Source of the DNA: Adineta ricciae
Lineage: Eukaryota; Rotifera; Eurotatoria; Adinetida; Adinetidae
DNA: 64,000 bases
Direction of reading: 5' to 3'
NCBI GenBank assembly: GCA_905250025.1
Contig: CAJNOJ010000141.1
Coordinates: forward strand, 167,126 to 231,125
The notes below the pieces were generated by a model that saw only the letters and a list, made by a program, of their open reading frames with translations, did no database searches and was not told the DNA's origin. Positions 54,385 to 64,000 of this stretch are shown here, in pieces. The first letter of the stretch is position 1; each line of letters starts with the position of its first letter. The translations under genes were made by a program, and so were the position numbers.

Positions 54385-54987
54385 TCAATCGGATAAAAGC
54401 ATCTCTACATCGGACTCATCATCTTTGTTCGATGATCTATCAATGACGAATAGATATCGTTCATGCCAATTAGTTGTCGGAGGCTCTTTACGCAGCATAA
54501 CACTGAGCAAGCCGAAGAAAAACAGAATGAGAAATATTGTTGCAATGAAGAATACAATCAATGCAGCATTGTTGCTTGGCTTTGACCAAAGTAGTTTTTC
54601 CTTTGACTTTGAAATAAGACCATAACATGGGTAAACTCGATTCGGCTGAAAAAAAAGTTATCAACAGTGAAATATATCGTTTGTAAACAAATCGAACAGT
54701 ACCGCATATTGTTCTTTTGCTTTTTGTCTTGCAAGATATTCCGAACGTTCGGTGAAAATATCCATAATCGTTGCATTCCTGTCAACATTATCTACCACTG
54801 TTACATCCCATGTACATCTGTAACCTCTCGTCTGAGATTTAATGGAGATTGCATCAACTCGACATTTCAATCCAACATAACCTTTCGTTTTATCGTACTC
54901 ATTCCAAGCGCATAAATACAGGCTGATTGTAAATAAAAAAACAGTAAACAATCCGATCAGATCACAGAAGTTGGCTTTGTAAGTCAT
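54385..54987 (-). CDS. Small two-TM membrane protein, copy 2
   Basis: Counterpart of 41726-42328, with the same two exons and short intron. Cys pairs and both helices are kept. The N-terminal helix reads LIGLFTVFLFTISLYLCAW, and the last residue before the stop differs (Asp for Val). Confidence 0.72.
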
Positions 54988-55450
54988 TATGTTTTGTTTA
55001 ATGTGAAAAAAAACAACCAGTTGATTATGCGTGTCTCACTATCCACCTGAAAAATATACGTATGATGGTAGAGGATGCGTTTATTTTATGTTTGTTTTTC
55101 TTGCATCTATGAAAATCAAATACACTTATTAGTAAACGAAAAAAGTATGAAATAGCTCGAAGATGGATTGACCTATTTATGAATTTAAAAGTTATCTTTC
55201 TGCGAAAAGATGATTTCATTCATCGAAAACGACAAGAGCAGTTTAAGCATCAACATTTTGCTTTTCGTGATGATTATTCTCACATAAAAACAAGCATATT
55301 CGTTTGATCAAGCAAATTTCCACACTCGCATGATTGACTTGCATTATGTATTTTGTTTTTGCGTTCTCTTTCATCTCCGAAATAATCGTACGGGTTTGTT
55401 TTTCTTTCCCTGATCGCGTTGTAATTTATTTCGAAATCGACGCAAAAGAA
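54988..55450. promoter_or_regulatory. Divergent intergenic region, copy 2
   Basis: Counterpart of 42329-42790. Confidence 0.4.
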
Positions 55451-57397
55451 ATGAAGGCAGTTATTGCTCACGGCCCCAAAGAGTACAAATTCGTTGATGA
55501 TAAAGAGATACCCAAATTGAAAGATGGAGAAGTTTTAGTGAAAGTATTGGCCACTGGCATTTGTAAGTAGTTTTTTGTTCGACTTATTCTTCTATTCATG
55601 CTTGCGTTTCTGTCAAAGGTGGCTCTGACCTGAAAATGTATGAAGGAAGTCCATTTTATTGGGGAGTTGGTGGACGCGCACGATCCGGCGTTATTCCAGG
55701 CCATGAATTCGTCGGAGAGATCGTTGAAGTTGATCCGCAAATAGCTCACGATCAATCGTTAACCATCGGTGACGTCATTGTTGCAGAACAACTTTTAACT
55801 TGTCGAGATCAGTGTTGGTATTGCAAAAATAGTTTAGAACACAAATGCGAAAAGTTGATCATCTACGGGCAAGGTGTTGACGGTAGTATGGCTGAATATA
55901 TGATTTATCAAAAAGGCTCTTTCCTGCATAAGGTCCCGCAGAATATTTCCCCGATCTATGCAGTACTTGCTGAACCGTTGGCGGTATCCGTACGGGCTAT
56001 GGATCGAGCTTCATTGAAAGACACTGATCTGGTAAGAGAAGATTTTGTTCAATGAAATTTTAAACGTTACTATTTAGGTGGTGATTTCTGGCTGCGGAAC
56101 GATAGGGTTAGGTGTCGTTGCAGCGATTCATATCTATTTCCCTCAAGTGTCAATGGTTGTTCTTGATTATCATCAATTCAAATTGGATCAAGCACGATTG
56201 ATATCGAACAAGTGCTCGACGTTTAATCTCTCGGACAACACTGTCGCTTCAATTGTTGAGCATGTACGGCAAATGTCCGGGGAACGTAAAGGCGCTGATG
56301 TCTTCTTCGAATGTTCGGGCTCACCGCATTCAATCAAGGTCGGCTTCGATTTCCTTCGCGCTTGTGGAACGTTTCTTCATGTTGGTATTTGCAAAGAGAT
56401 CCTCATTGAGGCTCCATGGAACGCGATTTCGGCAGGAAAAGAATTGACAGTAGTTGGCACGAATTTAGGTCGACATGGTTGGTCACGAGCATTTGAAATT
56501 CTACAGAAATGTGACCTATCGGCAATGATTACTCATCGATTACCTTTGAACGAATATGACAAAGGATTAGGTCTACTTAATGCTGGAATTAAAATAGTTC
56601 TCGACCCAACTTTGCCTTCATCACCTCCGCCTACGATTCCAACATTGATATCGAACGAAAATCACCGCAGTGTTGTTTTCATCACACAATCGTCACATGG
56701 GATTGGCCGTTTGATTGCCGTGGCACTTGCTCAACAAGGTGCGACTGTTATTCTCCATGGGTCGCATCATGATAGTCCTTCGGAATTCAAAGAAGGTACA
56801 ACGATGACGAATCTAAAAGAAGAAATAGCCAAACAAACGAACAATAATCACATCTCATGTGTTTGGGGTCACTTGACTTCAAAAGAGAGTGTACAATCTA
56901 TTGTATCGCAAATTCAGAAACCGGTAGATACTCTTATCTGCTGTGATGGAGAAGATCTTAATATTGGTGAAAAGAATACACTTGGAAATGGCCAATCAAA
57001 TGGACATTCATGTTTGGCAATGAGCGAAGGCGATGCCAGATCAACTTTTGAACAAAACTTTTGGTCAACTTATCTGGTTTGTCAGGCAATCGTTCCGCAG
57101 ATGACTAAAAACCTTCGAGGTCAAGTAGTTCTCATAGGTTCATCATTCGTAACGACAGGACAAGACAAACACGTTCTTCATAGTGCATCAAAGGCCGCTT
57201 TACAACAATACATGCGATGTTTAGCCAATGAATCGACGCTCAGCGGCATTCGAGTCAACTGGATCACGCCCGGATCAGCTCCGTACGGAAAAAACAGAGA
57301 TCAAATTGCAGAAGCAGTTAGTAATTTATTGAAAATGAGTTTCATGAATGGCCAAGTTATTCGGCTCGATGGCAATGAGCAAACATGCTGCTGTTAA
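55451..57397 (+). CDS. Fused MDR-SDR dehydrogenase, copy 2
   Basis: Exons 55451-55562, 55619-56031 and 56078-57397, identical exon lengths to copy 1 (614 residues). All MDR zinc ligands and GCGTIGLG are kept. In the SDR half the position of the catalytic Tyr is His (LHSASK) where copy 1 has Arg, so both alleles lack Tyr. The MDR half appears better conserved than the SDR half, where changes cluster around the linker and residues 455-490. Confidence 0.85.
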
Positions 57398-57427
57398 ACT
57401 GACATCGATATTTTTTTTAATACTGAT

Positions 57428-58483
57428 TCAACTATTTTTCTCCTCTAGCATTTTCTTCAATTCAGCAAATTGAACCATCAGCTCTTCCACTGTTTTCACG
57501 AAAGGAATATATGTCACACCTAATTCCCTTTGCGCTTTCGAACTATCGATCGCATAATGTTCGGGTGATTCTTGACCTGTGACACCAATCGGTGTTGTGT
57601 CCTTGATATTTTTTGGTATAGCACTACTTTGATGAATGATGTCAACTAATCGTTGATTGCTCCAAGCTTCTGCTGCGATAAGATACCGTTCGTTCGTATC
57701 AGTTGTTCGTTCTAGAGCAGCGACATGGGCATACGCGACATCTCGGACGTCAACTTCCAACAGCACGCGAGTTTTGGGGATTTGAGCGTCTGTACCACTG
57801 CTAACTATCGACCATAGGAGACCGTTTGATGAACGTATATCTTCGACCGATTTGAAACCAGAAATCGATGGACCGAAAACCATTGGCTCACATACTGTAG
57901 CGATGGTAAACGAGGGCTTTTCTTTTTCCACAAACTCCCATGCAGCACGTTCAGCGCATGTCTTCGATGCACGATAAGCTAAATGTAGATCATCTTTCGC
58001 AGCAACAGCTTGTTCATATGTTAATGGACACCAGTCTTTTTCCGAGTAAGAATAGCCCGGACGCAAGCCATAGTTATGGTCGAAGACTGCTGCAAATGAT
58101 GATGTGATAACGATCCGTCGGATCTGATGTTGATGATTTCGATTGTATTGATGAGCACATTTTAGAATGTTTTGAGTTCCATTGATTGCTGGTAGAAGTA
58201 AATCCTTTTCTATATTCGTTGTATTCAGGGGCAATGGTGAAGCAACGTGAATGATACCATCGACACCTTGCACGGCTTCATCGAATGAATCATTAGCAAT
58301 ATCATTGACGTATACGAACGAAATGTGATCTCGATAGGCGTTGGGAATACTTTCGAGAACCTGTTGCTCTCTTGCTTGAAACCGAACTGTTCCACGAATA
58401 CGATATCCTTTTTCCAGAAGATATTTAATAATCCAACCAGAAATAAACGAATTCGCACCTGTAACTAGAACAGTTTTCGACAT
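57428..58483 (-). CDS. GRE2-like reductase, copy 2
   Basis: 351 residues from MSKT at 58483. Tyr and Lys of YRASK are kept, and TGANSFISG is as in copy 1. The longer open frame upstream (to 58618) is leader sequence without conservation of the start in copy 1. Stop 30 bp from the convergent dehydrogenase. Confidence 0.82.
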   Translation of the reverse strand: MSKTVLVTGANSFISGWIIKYLLEKGYRIRGTVRFQAREQQVLESIPNAYRDHISFVYVNDIANDSFDEAVQGVDGIIHVASPLPLNTTNIEKDLLLPAINGTQNILKCAHQYNRNHQHQIRRIVITSSFAAVFDHNYGLRPGYSYSEKDWCPLTYEQAVAAKDDLHLAYRASKTCAERAAWEFVEKEKPSFTIATVCEPMVFGPSISGFKSVEDIRSSNGLLWSIVSSGTDAQIPKTRVLLEVDVRDVAYAHVAALERTTDTNERYLIAAEAWSNQRLVDIIHQSSAIPKNIKDTTPIGVTGQESPEHYAIDSSKAQRELGVTYIPFVKTVEELMVQFAELKKMLEEKNS

Positions 58484-58669
58484 CGTATTTGTAAGAAACA
58501 CTCTTATGGTGAAGAATCTATCCCTTATGCAATAGAAATCCGCGTGTTTAAATAGTAAACAAGCTTTTTTTTCTTTTCGTTCTGTGTCATCGGCTGTCCT
58601 TGTTCTCTTCGTATGCAAACGTTAACGTTTTATTACAAAGAAATTACACTATAACATCAATAAAATCGA

Positions 58670-60892
58670 TTAATTCCGCCAGAATGTATATTTAACCGGT
58701 AATGAAAACAAAACCATTAGAGAAATTTCGAGCAGAAGGATGATGATTAAATTTATATTTAGAATCCATTTGATCAACGGACGTTCTTCGCGATGGTGTA
58801 CCATCAAATCGACATCTTCATGCGGAGCCTTATCTACTATTCCCTGATGATTGTCATGGCCATCGTCCAAACCACAAAACCATGACCAGCACGCTTTCAC
58901 AAGCACGAACGCGTTACAACCGCCGGGCTTCTCTACGCGATGTGTTTCGGGAAGAGTATTTGTGGCATCGATCGGCTGACTGAAGTAAAAAAAAGTGTTT
59001 GATTCTTTGTGGAAAATGAATAACGTCGTTTTACCTGACGATTGGAGTTTCATGATTGACAACGTCAAGCATTTGTACATGTTCCGGCGTTGATTTTTGT
59101 TGATTTTTCGTCCAAAATGTTGTTCGATATAATTGTTCTTCCGTCGGCGGTTGTGTGCACAGTGAAACACTCACACACGTAATTAAAGTCAACCAAAATA
59201 GAAACAAAGAATAATACATAAAATTAACTTTTCTCACCAGCCAAAATCGTGAATCATTCTCTCCACAGAGTGGTGGTTGTTTTGAAAACTCAAGTATCAT
59301 TCGTAATAAACCAAAAACAAATCCGACCATTAATCCAGCAAATGCGCCACTTTCATTGGTACGCTTCCACAAAACTGCCAATATATAAATGCAAGCGATC
59401 GGTGGTGCTAAGAAGCCGATCACCTGCTGCATGTACGTATACAGTTCTACCCCTTGCAATTCAATAACGACTGGTATCCATGCAATGCCAACAACGGTCA
59501 TTAGAATAACAAAAAGACGACCGACGATCATCAATTCTCGATTGGTTATGTTCTTCCGACGGAAGGCTAACACATGTGGATAAATATCAACTGTGAATAT
59601 TGTACTCGCAGAATTAAAGATCGACGTTAAACCTGAGATTAATGCGGCTAGCATGATAGCTAACATAATACCTTTAACACCGTGCGGTAGAATGTTCAAT
59701 ACTAAAGTTGGATAAGCAATGTTGGTACAACGTCGTTGGTTGTGACATATGGATTGACAAGTTGATGGTTGATTACAAGCAACTGTGTCGGGAAATAAGA
59801 TTCGGCTAATCATCCCAGGGAAAATAATCATAAATAATGGAAGAATTTTCAAATAACCTGCTAAGATTGTACCACCACGAGCATGTGAAATGGTTCGTGC
59901 GGCTAATGCGCGCTGAACCATCATTTGATCGGAACACCAAAACCTGAAAATGTGATTATATAAACATGTTTTTCTTATCGATTTCGATTTACCAGATTGT
60001 ATTAGGTGTATGTCCTATAAGGAAACCTAACCAAGGCATTTCGGGATCCGATAATGATCGTAACATTTGGAAGGATTTCATTGTTGGTTTACCACATATA
60101 CTCGTTTGGTTTAACCAAATATTTGTCATATTTCCAATTTGATAATCATTGTTTACAGATGGCATAGCACTCAAATACTGTCGATAAATTTCCGGTATTC
60201 CACCAACTTTTTGATAGGATAGAATCATCAATAGAAATCCTCCGATGATCATAATTACTGCTTGAATCGTGTCAGTGTACATCACACTTGCTAAACCACC
60301 GGACACCGTACAGATTGCTGTTAGAGTCAGAACGAATAAGACACTTAGATATATATTCCAGTGGAAAGCATAATTAATAAACAGTGCTGCTGCATAGATA
60401 TTTACGCTGATTTTTGTGAGAATGTAGAGCAAAAGGTAGAGACAAGCGATGTAGATTCGAATGCGTTGTCCACCAAATCGTTTACTCATATATTCGGGTA
60501 GCGTTGAGACGCCGGTGGCGATAAAAACTGGTAAAAACACCCAACCAAGCAGTTGAAGAGCTGAAAGCGAATGTAACTCGTACGCACCAGCACTTATACC
60601 TAGAAATAAAAGCCTATTCTAAAGGCGTTCAACTTCATTCTCAATTACCTTTCGCCGCACCGGAACTTGCTAAACCAATGAAATGTTCAGCACCGATGTT
60701 CGATGCGAATAAACTTGCTCCGATACACAACCAGGGCATCTGTCGATTCGCAAGAAAATATCCTTTGACAGTCGAACGATTATGTTTAAACATGGAATAG
60801 AAACCTCCACCAATTAACAGAATACAGTAAGCTATTAGGATTGACACATCGAAATAACTCAATTCATTATTGACATGTTGATGGACGTTCAT
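58670..60892 (-). CDS. SLC5A-type sodium/solute symporter, complete
   Basis: Four exons with three introns of about 45-55 bp. The joins restore [11 protein letters not shown] (near 60650), [12 protein letters not shown] (near 59960) and ETPIVSQPID (near 59010). The start is the ATG at 60892 (MNVHQHV). SGLT-family marks: [20 protein letters not shown] and [11 protein letters not shown] in TM2, [14 protein letters not shown] in TM4, [19 protein letters not shown] in TM7, the [12 protein letters not shown] loop and [15 protein letters not shown] in TM9. A final helix and short tail ([11 protein letters not shown]) close the protein, as in the 14-TM SGLTs. It is a plasma-membrane, sodium-coupled uptake carrier for a sugar, polyol or similar solute. 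A polyol substrate would fit the adjacent dehydrogenase, but this is a guess. Confidence 0.87.
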
Positions 60893-62228
60893 TGTCGTTG
60901 AATTTGAAAGAGAAATACTTCGCTTGTGCAATTACTCTTAATGTTAACGTGTTCCTCTTGTACTATTAAGTTAAAATGCAACGTTTGCACGACGATACTT
61001 CTTATATAAAAGTGAAGAAAAAAAAACGCAAGTTTGATGTATGAGTAAGCCGTAGAACGGAAAGAAGTTATTGAAGTATGAATGCAAAAGAACAGAAGAA
61101 GTGAGAGAAAAAGGTGTAGTTATGTAAGTATTGAATTAATTTTTACACTGCTTGTATGAAGTAAAATATGTTATTAGGGGAAAAAGAATCGTTTTTCCCT
61201 CTAGGTAATATTTTTATGCGATAATTTCGTTGAAAAATAGAAGATGAAAATGTTTTTTCTTTGTCAATGGATAGATTTAGGCTCTCTACGTGTCAATACA
61301 AATTATCGTCCAATCGAATAGTCCGTAGTGAAAACCATCGATACTGAGATCAGATGCGATGACTTGATCATTTTTATCAATGAGAAAATTTTTCAAACTT
61401 CTTTTGTCCTGAAGAACATCCGTCAATCGCACTCGATAACAAACCATCGAATGGTTTTGTTTTTATACATTGAAATATAATATCAACTTCACCACTTTTG
61501 TTTTGTTCGTTCGCTTCCTTCTCTCGATCGTACCATGATTCTTGACTGATCAATTTTCAAACCAAGTTCATTTGCTTCACTGATCATCGTATGAAATTGT
61601 AGTGTAAACGTTTCTTCTTAAACAATACAACGAGTCTAGCTGCTTATTAAAACGGATAATTTTTCCGAGCTTCATGTATTGCCATTTTATTATTTTAAAT
61701 CCTATCCCGATTGTCGTGACATACAGTTCAAAATCGCTTGATTTTGTCGTTACCATCACGAAACCCAACATCTATCTGTTTATATTATATATGTTTCTTT
61801 CGTGATTGATTGCTGCTTGGCAAGACTATTTTTCCTACACCTGATTTGAGAAAGTGAGTCATCTGCTCATTCATAACACCACAACATCATGCTGTGATTA
61901 GCAGACGAAACGATATTTTTTTTGTAAATTTATAACTATTGCCTCGTAGGTGTACTTTTCTAGATAACTAGAACAGCAACAACAGCGGAAGCTCCCTACC
62001 AACACAGAACGTTCACAAATAAAATATTGGAATAGTGTCAAACAGCTCAGAGATCACTTATTGATTACTATATATGCGCACATAACGTTTACTCAAAAAG
62101 CCAAGAAAATTAATAAAAATGAGCAGTTGGTATCCTTGCAGAATTTTAGTAAGCGTCTAAACGTCGTCTTACTGAACAGTAAAATTTACTGAACTAGTAG
62201 TCTGACTAATTGCGATTACTGTCTTATA
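60893..62228. other. Spacer with a possible coding relic on the minus strand
   Basis: Between 61286 and 61550 two overlapping minus-strand frames read like protein: YDREKEANEQNKSGEVDIIF then IKTKPFDGLLSSAIDG, and after a frame change LIDKNDQVIASDLSIDGFHY then GLFDWTI. Composition suggests decayed coding sequence, family unknown. The rest shows nothing. Confidence 0.3.
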
Positions 62229-64000
62229 CTATTCTCCGGTCAATAAATCTTCATTCCACCTCTCATACGTCCCGTTCGCAATGCTATACACGATCCCATT
62301 GTCTGGAAGAGAGTGAGGATTGACTGCTCTCGAGAATTGGTCCGTCTTATTGTACACAGATGCAATGTTATTGTACGTCACTGTTAAGTCGGGATGGTAC
62401 GTAGGAAGGATCACGTGCTGAATTCCAAGCGCTTTTTTATAGTTCTCTAAAGCTCTTGAGTGGTCGCCCATGACAGAATACACTCGACCGATGTTGTTGT
62501 ACGTCGTTGCTAAGTCGGGATGGTTGGAAGGAAGAGCTTTGTGTCGAATTTCAAGCGCTTTGACGTAGTTTTCAAGAGCTCTTGAATGGTCTTTCATATC
62601 AGAATAAACTAAACCGATGTTGTTGTACATTGTCGCCAAGTCTGGATGATTGGAAGGAAGAGTTTTGTGCTGAATTTCAAGCGCTTTATCGTAATTTTCC
62701 AGAGCTCTTGAATAAGAGCGCATCTTAGAATACACTAAGCCGATGTTACTGTATGTTTTTCCTAAGTCTGGATGGCTCGCAGGGAGAGCGCTCTGCTCAA
62801 TTTCCAGTGCTTTTTGGTAGTTTTCTAAAGCTCGTGAGTGATCTTCCATATAATAATACAGTACACCAATGTTGCTGTACGTCGTTGCTAACTCTGGATG
62901 GTTCGAAGGTAGAGCTTTCTGTTGGATTTCAAACGCCTTGTTATAGTTCTCGAGAGCCTTCGAATATTCGCCCAGACGAAAATACACAGCGCCTAAGTTG
63001 TTGTACGCCGTTGCTAAGTCAGGGTGGTTGGGGGGAAGACTTTGGTATAGAATTTCGAGTGCTTTGTTGTAGTTTTCCAGAGCTCTTGAGTGATCGCCCA
63101 TTTTTGTGTATGCAAAGCCGATGTTACTGTATGTTGTTGCTAAATCTGGATGTGTCGATGGAAGGGATTTTTGCTCAATTTCTAACTGTTTGTGATAATT
63201 CTTTAGAGCTCGAGCATAATTCCCCATAATGAGATGCACTGCACCAATGTTGTTGTACGTCGTCGCTACACTTGGATGCGTCGAAGGTAAAACTTTGTGT
63301 TGAATTTTGAGTGCTCGGTCGTAGTGTTTCAGAGCTGTTGTGTGGTCGCCCATTTTATTATACGCAGAACCAATGTTGTTATACGTCACTACTAAGTGGG
63401 GATGATACGAAGGAAGGTTCATGTGCTGAATTCCAAGCGCTTTTTTGTAGTTCTCTAAAGCTCTTGAGTGGCCGCCCATGACAGAATACACTCGACCGAT
63501 GTTGTTGTACGTCGTTGCTAAGTCAGGATGGTTGGAAGGAAGAGCTTTGTATCGAATTTCAAGGGCTTCATCGTACTTTTGAAGGGCTCTGGAATATTCT
63601 CCTGTCGCAAAATACAAAGAACCGATGTAGGTGTATGTTGCTGCTAAGAGTGAATGATTGGAAGGGAGAGTTTTTTGTTGGATCTCTAACGCTTTGTTGT
63701 GGTTCTCCAATGTTTTTGAATACTGACTCATCTGGTAATGTGTTGAACCAATGTTATTGTAAGTGATCGCTAAGTCTGGATGGTTCGACGGAAGAATTTT
63801 CTGTTGGATTTCCAGCGCTTTGTTGTAATTTTCCAGAGCTCGTGAGTTATCTCCTATAGAAAAATAAACTTCGCCAATGTTGTTGTGAGTTGCTGCTAAA
63901 TCTGGATGATCGAAAGGAAGAGCTTTCTGTTGGATTTCAAGCGCCTTGTTGTAGTTTTCGAGAGCCTTCGAATACTCGGCTAGATTAGAATACACAGAGC
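62229..64000 (-). CDS. TPR protein of the kinesin-light-chain/NPHP3 type (5' end beyond window)
   Basis: At least 588 residues, open to the right edge. It consists of about 13 tetratricopeptide units with a strict 42-residue period, of the form ALENYNKALEIQQKALPSNH then PDLATTYNNIGxVYxxMGDHSR. Periodicity is also plain in the DNA (126 bp). After the last unit a short unrelated tail ends GTYERWNEDLLTGE before the stop at 62229. Such TPR arrays in bdelloids are often the C-terminal half of larger proteins; the N-terminal part is outside the window. It is probably a cytosolic protein-protein scaffold. The near-identical units make it prone to unit gain and loss. Confidence 0.85.
   Translation of the reverse strand, partial: SVYSNLAEYSKALENYNKALEIQQKALPFDHPDLAATHNNIGEVYFSIGDNSRALENYNKALEIQQKILPSNHPDLAITYNNIGSTHYQMSQYSKTLENHNKALEIQQKTLPSNHSLLAATYTYIGSLYFATGEYSRALQKYDEALEIRYKALPSNHPDLATTYNNIGRVYSVMGGHSRALENYKKALGIQHMNLPSYHPHLVVTYNNIGSAYNKMGDHTTALKHYDRALKIQHKVLPSTHPSVATTYNNIGAVHLIMGNYARALKNYHKQLEIEQKSLPSTHPDLATTYSNIGFAYTKMGDHSRALENYNKALEILYQSLPPNHPDLATAYNNLGAVYFRLGEYSKALENYNKAFEIQQKALPSNHPELATTYSNIGVLYYYMEDHSRALENYQKALEIEQSALPASHPDLGKTYSNIGLVYSKMRSYSRALENYDKALEIQHKTLPSNHPDLATMYNNIGLVYSDMKDHSRALENYVKALEIRHKALPSNHPDLATTYNNIGRVYSVMGDHSRALENYKKALGIQHVILPTYHPDLTVTYNNIASVYNKTDQFSRAVNPHSLPDNGIVYSIANGTYERWNEDLLTGE

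Larger units (their letters stand above)
47325..59981. repeat. Haplotype block B, second copy (pairs with 34569-47323)
   Basis: Begins at the N inside the tandem-unit protein and runs colinear to the place in the SLC5A gene where the first copy stops. Sequence beyond this point is single-copy in the window. Confidence 0.93.

Noticed and set aside
7192-59981. Genuine tandem or nested segmental duplication
   Set aside because: The order of blocks would need breakpoints inside three different genes, all by chance exactly at N positions. An allele placed in the scaffold explains everything.
62753-63766. Long plus-strand frames opposite the TPR gene
   Set aside because: They mirror the 126-bp TPR periodicity and have no independent coding signal.
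1-64000. CRISPR arrays, operons, rRNA, tRNA or spliced-leader RNA genes
   Set aside because: No regular repeat-spacer arrays, no cloverleaf or rRNA sequence and no match to the bdelloid leader sequence were recognised by eye. Small RNAs could still be missed.

Overview
The window looks like bdelloid rotifer nuclear DNA. It is AT-rich. Genes are split by introns of about 45-60 bp with GT-AG ends. Several genes encode rotifer-style membrane proteins with Ser/Thr-rich stalks. At least two genes resemble fungal rather than animal enzymes. There are short GT-rich tracts related to the bdelloid telomere unit TGTGGG. Most loci occur twice, with the copies differing by what I judge to be a few percent, which is the level expected of bdelloid alleles. 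Species and family assignments are inferences from reading the sequence; no database was searched.

The most important structural fact is that the sequence is a scaffold of four contigs joined at N positions 18018, 20998-21007 and 47324. Contig 3 (21008-47323) is a second copy of material that also appears in contig 1 (7192-17526), contig 2 (18019-20997) and contig 4 (47325 to about 59981). Every end of the duplicated blocks coincides with an N. Contig 3 is therefore most simply the other haplotype, placed in a hole of about 270 bp between contigs 2 and 4. Read this way, the window is one locus of about 36-40 kb, most of it seen in two versions.

Locus order, using first copies: a type II membrane protein with a Ser/Thr stalk and LamG-like domains (130-2064); a secreted Cys-rich protein; decayed LRR and FG-GAP genes; a small CxxC/HxxC protein; a 7TM fragment; a fungal-type MFS transporter; a non-coding interval bracketed by inverted telomere-like repeats; a TRPM-type channel; a GNAT acetyltransferase; a phytanoyl-CoA dioxygenase relic; a tandem-unit membrane protein built from repeated TM-ectodomain-TM modules; a second Ser/Thr-stalk membrane protein; a 7TM receptor; a relic of the tandem-unit family; a small two-TM protein; a fused zinc alcohol dehydrogenase/short-chain dehydrogenase; a GRE2-like reductase; an SLC5A sodium/solute symporter; and a TPR protein running off the right edge.

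The two haplotypes differ in informative ways. The tandem-unit protein has three units in one and two in the other. The TRPM tail is cut at a telomere-like tract in one copy only. One copy carries a transposon-like insertion, and the dioxygenase relic has an extra deletion in one copy. Functionally the locus is mostly membrane receptors, transporters and channels plus two NAD(P)-dependent oxidoreductases. There is no operon logic.
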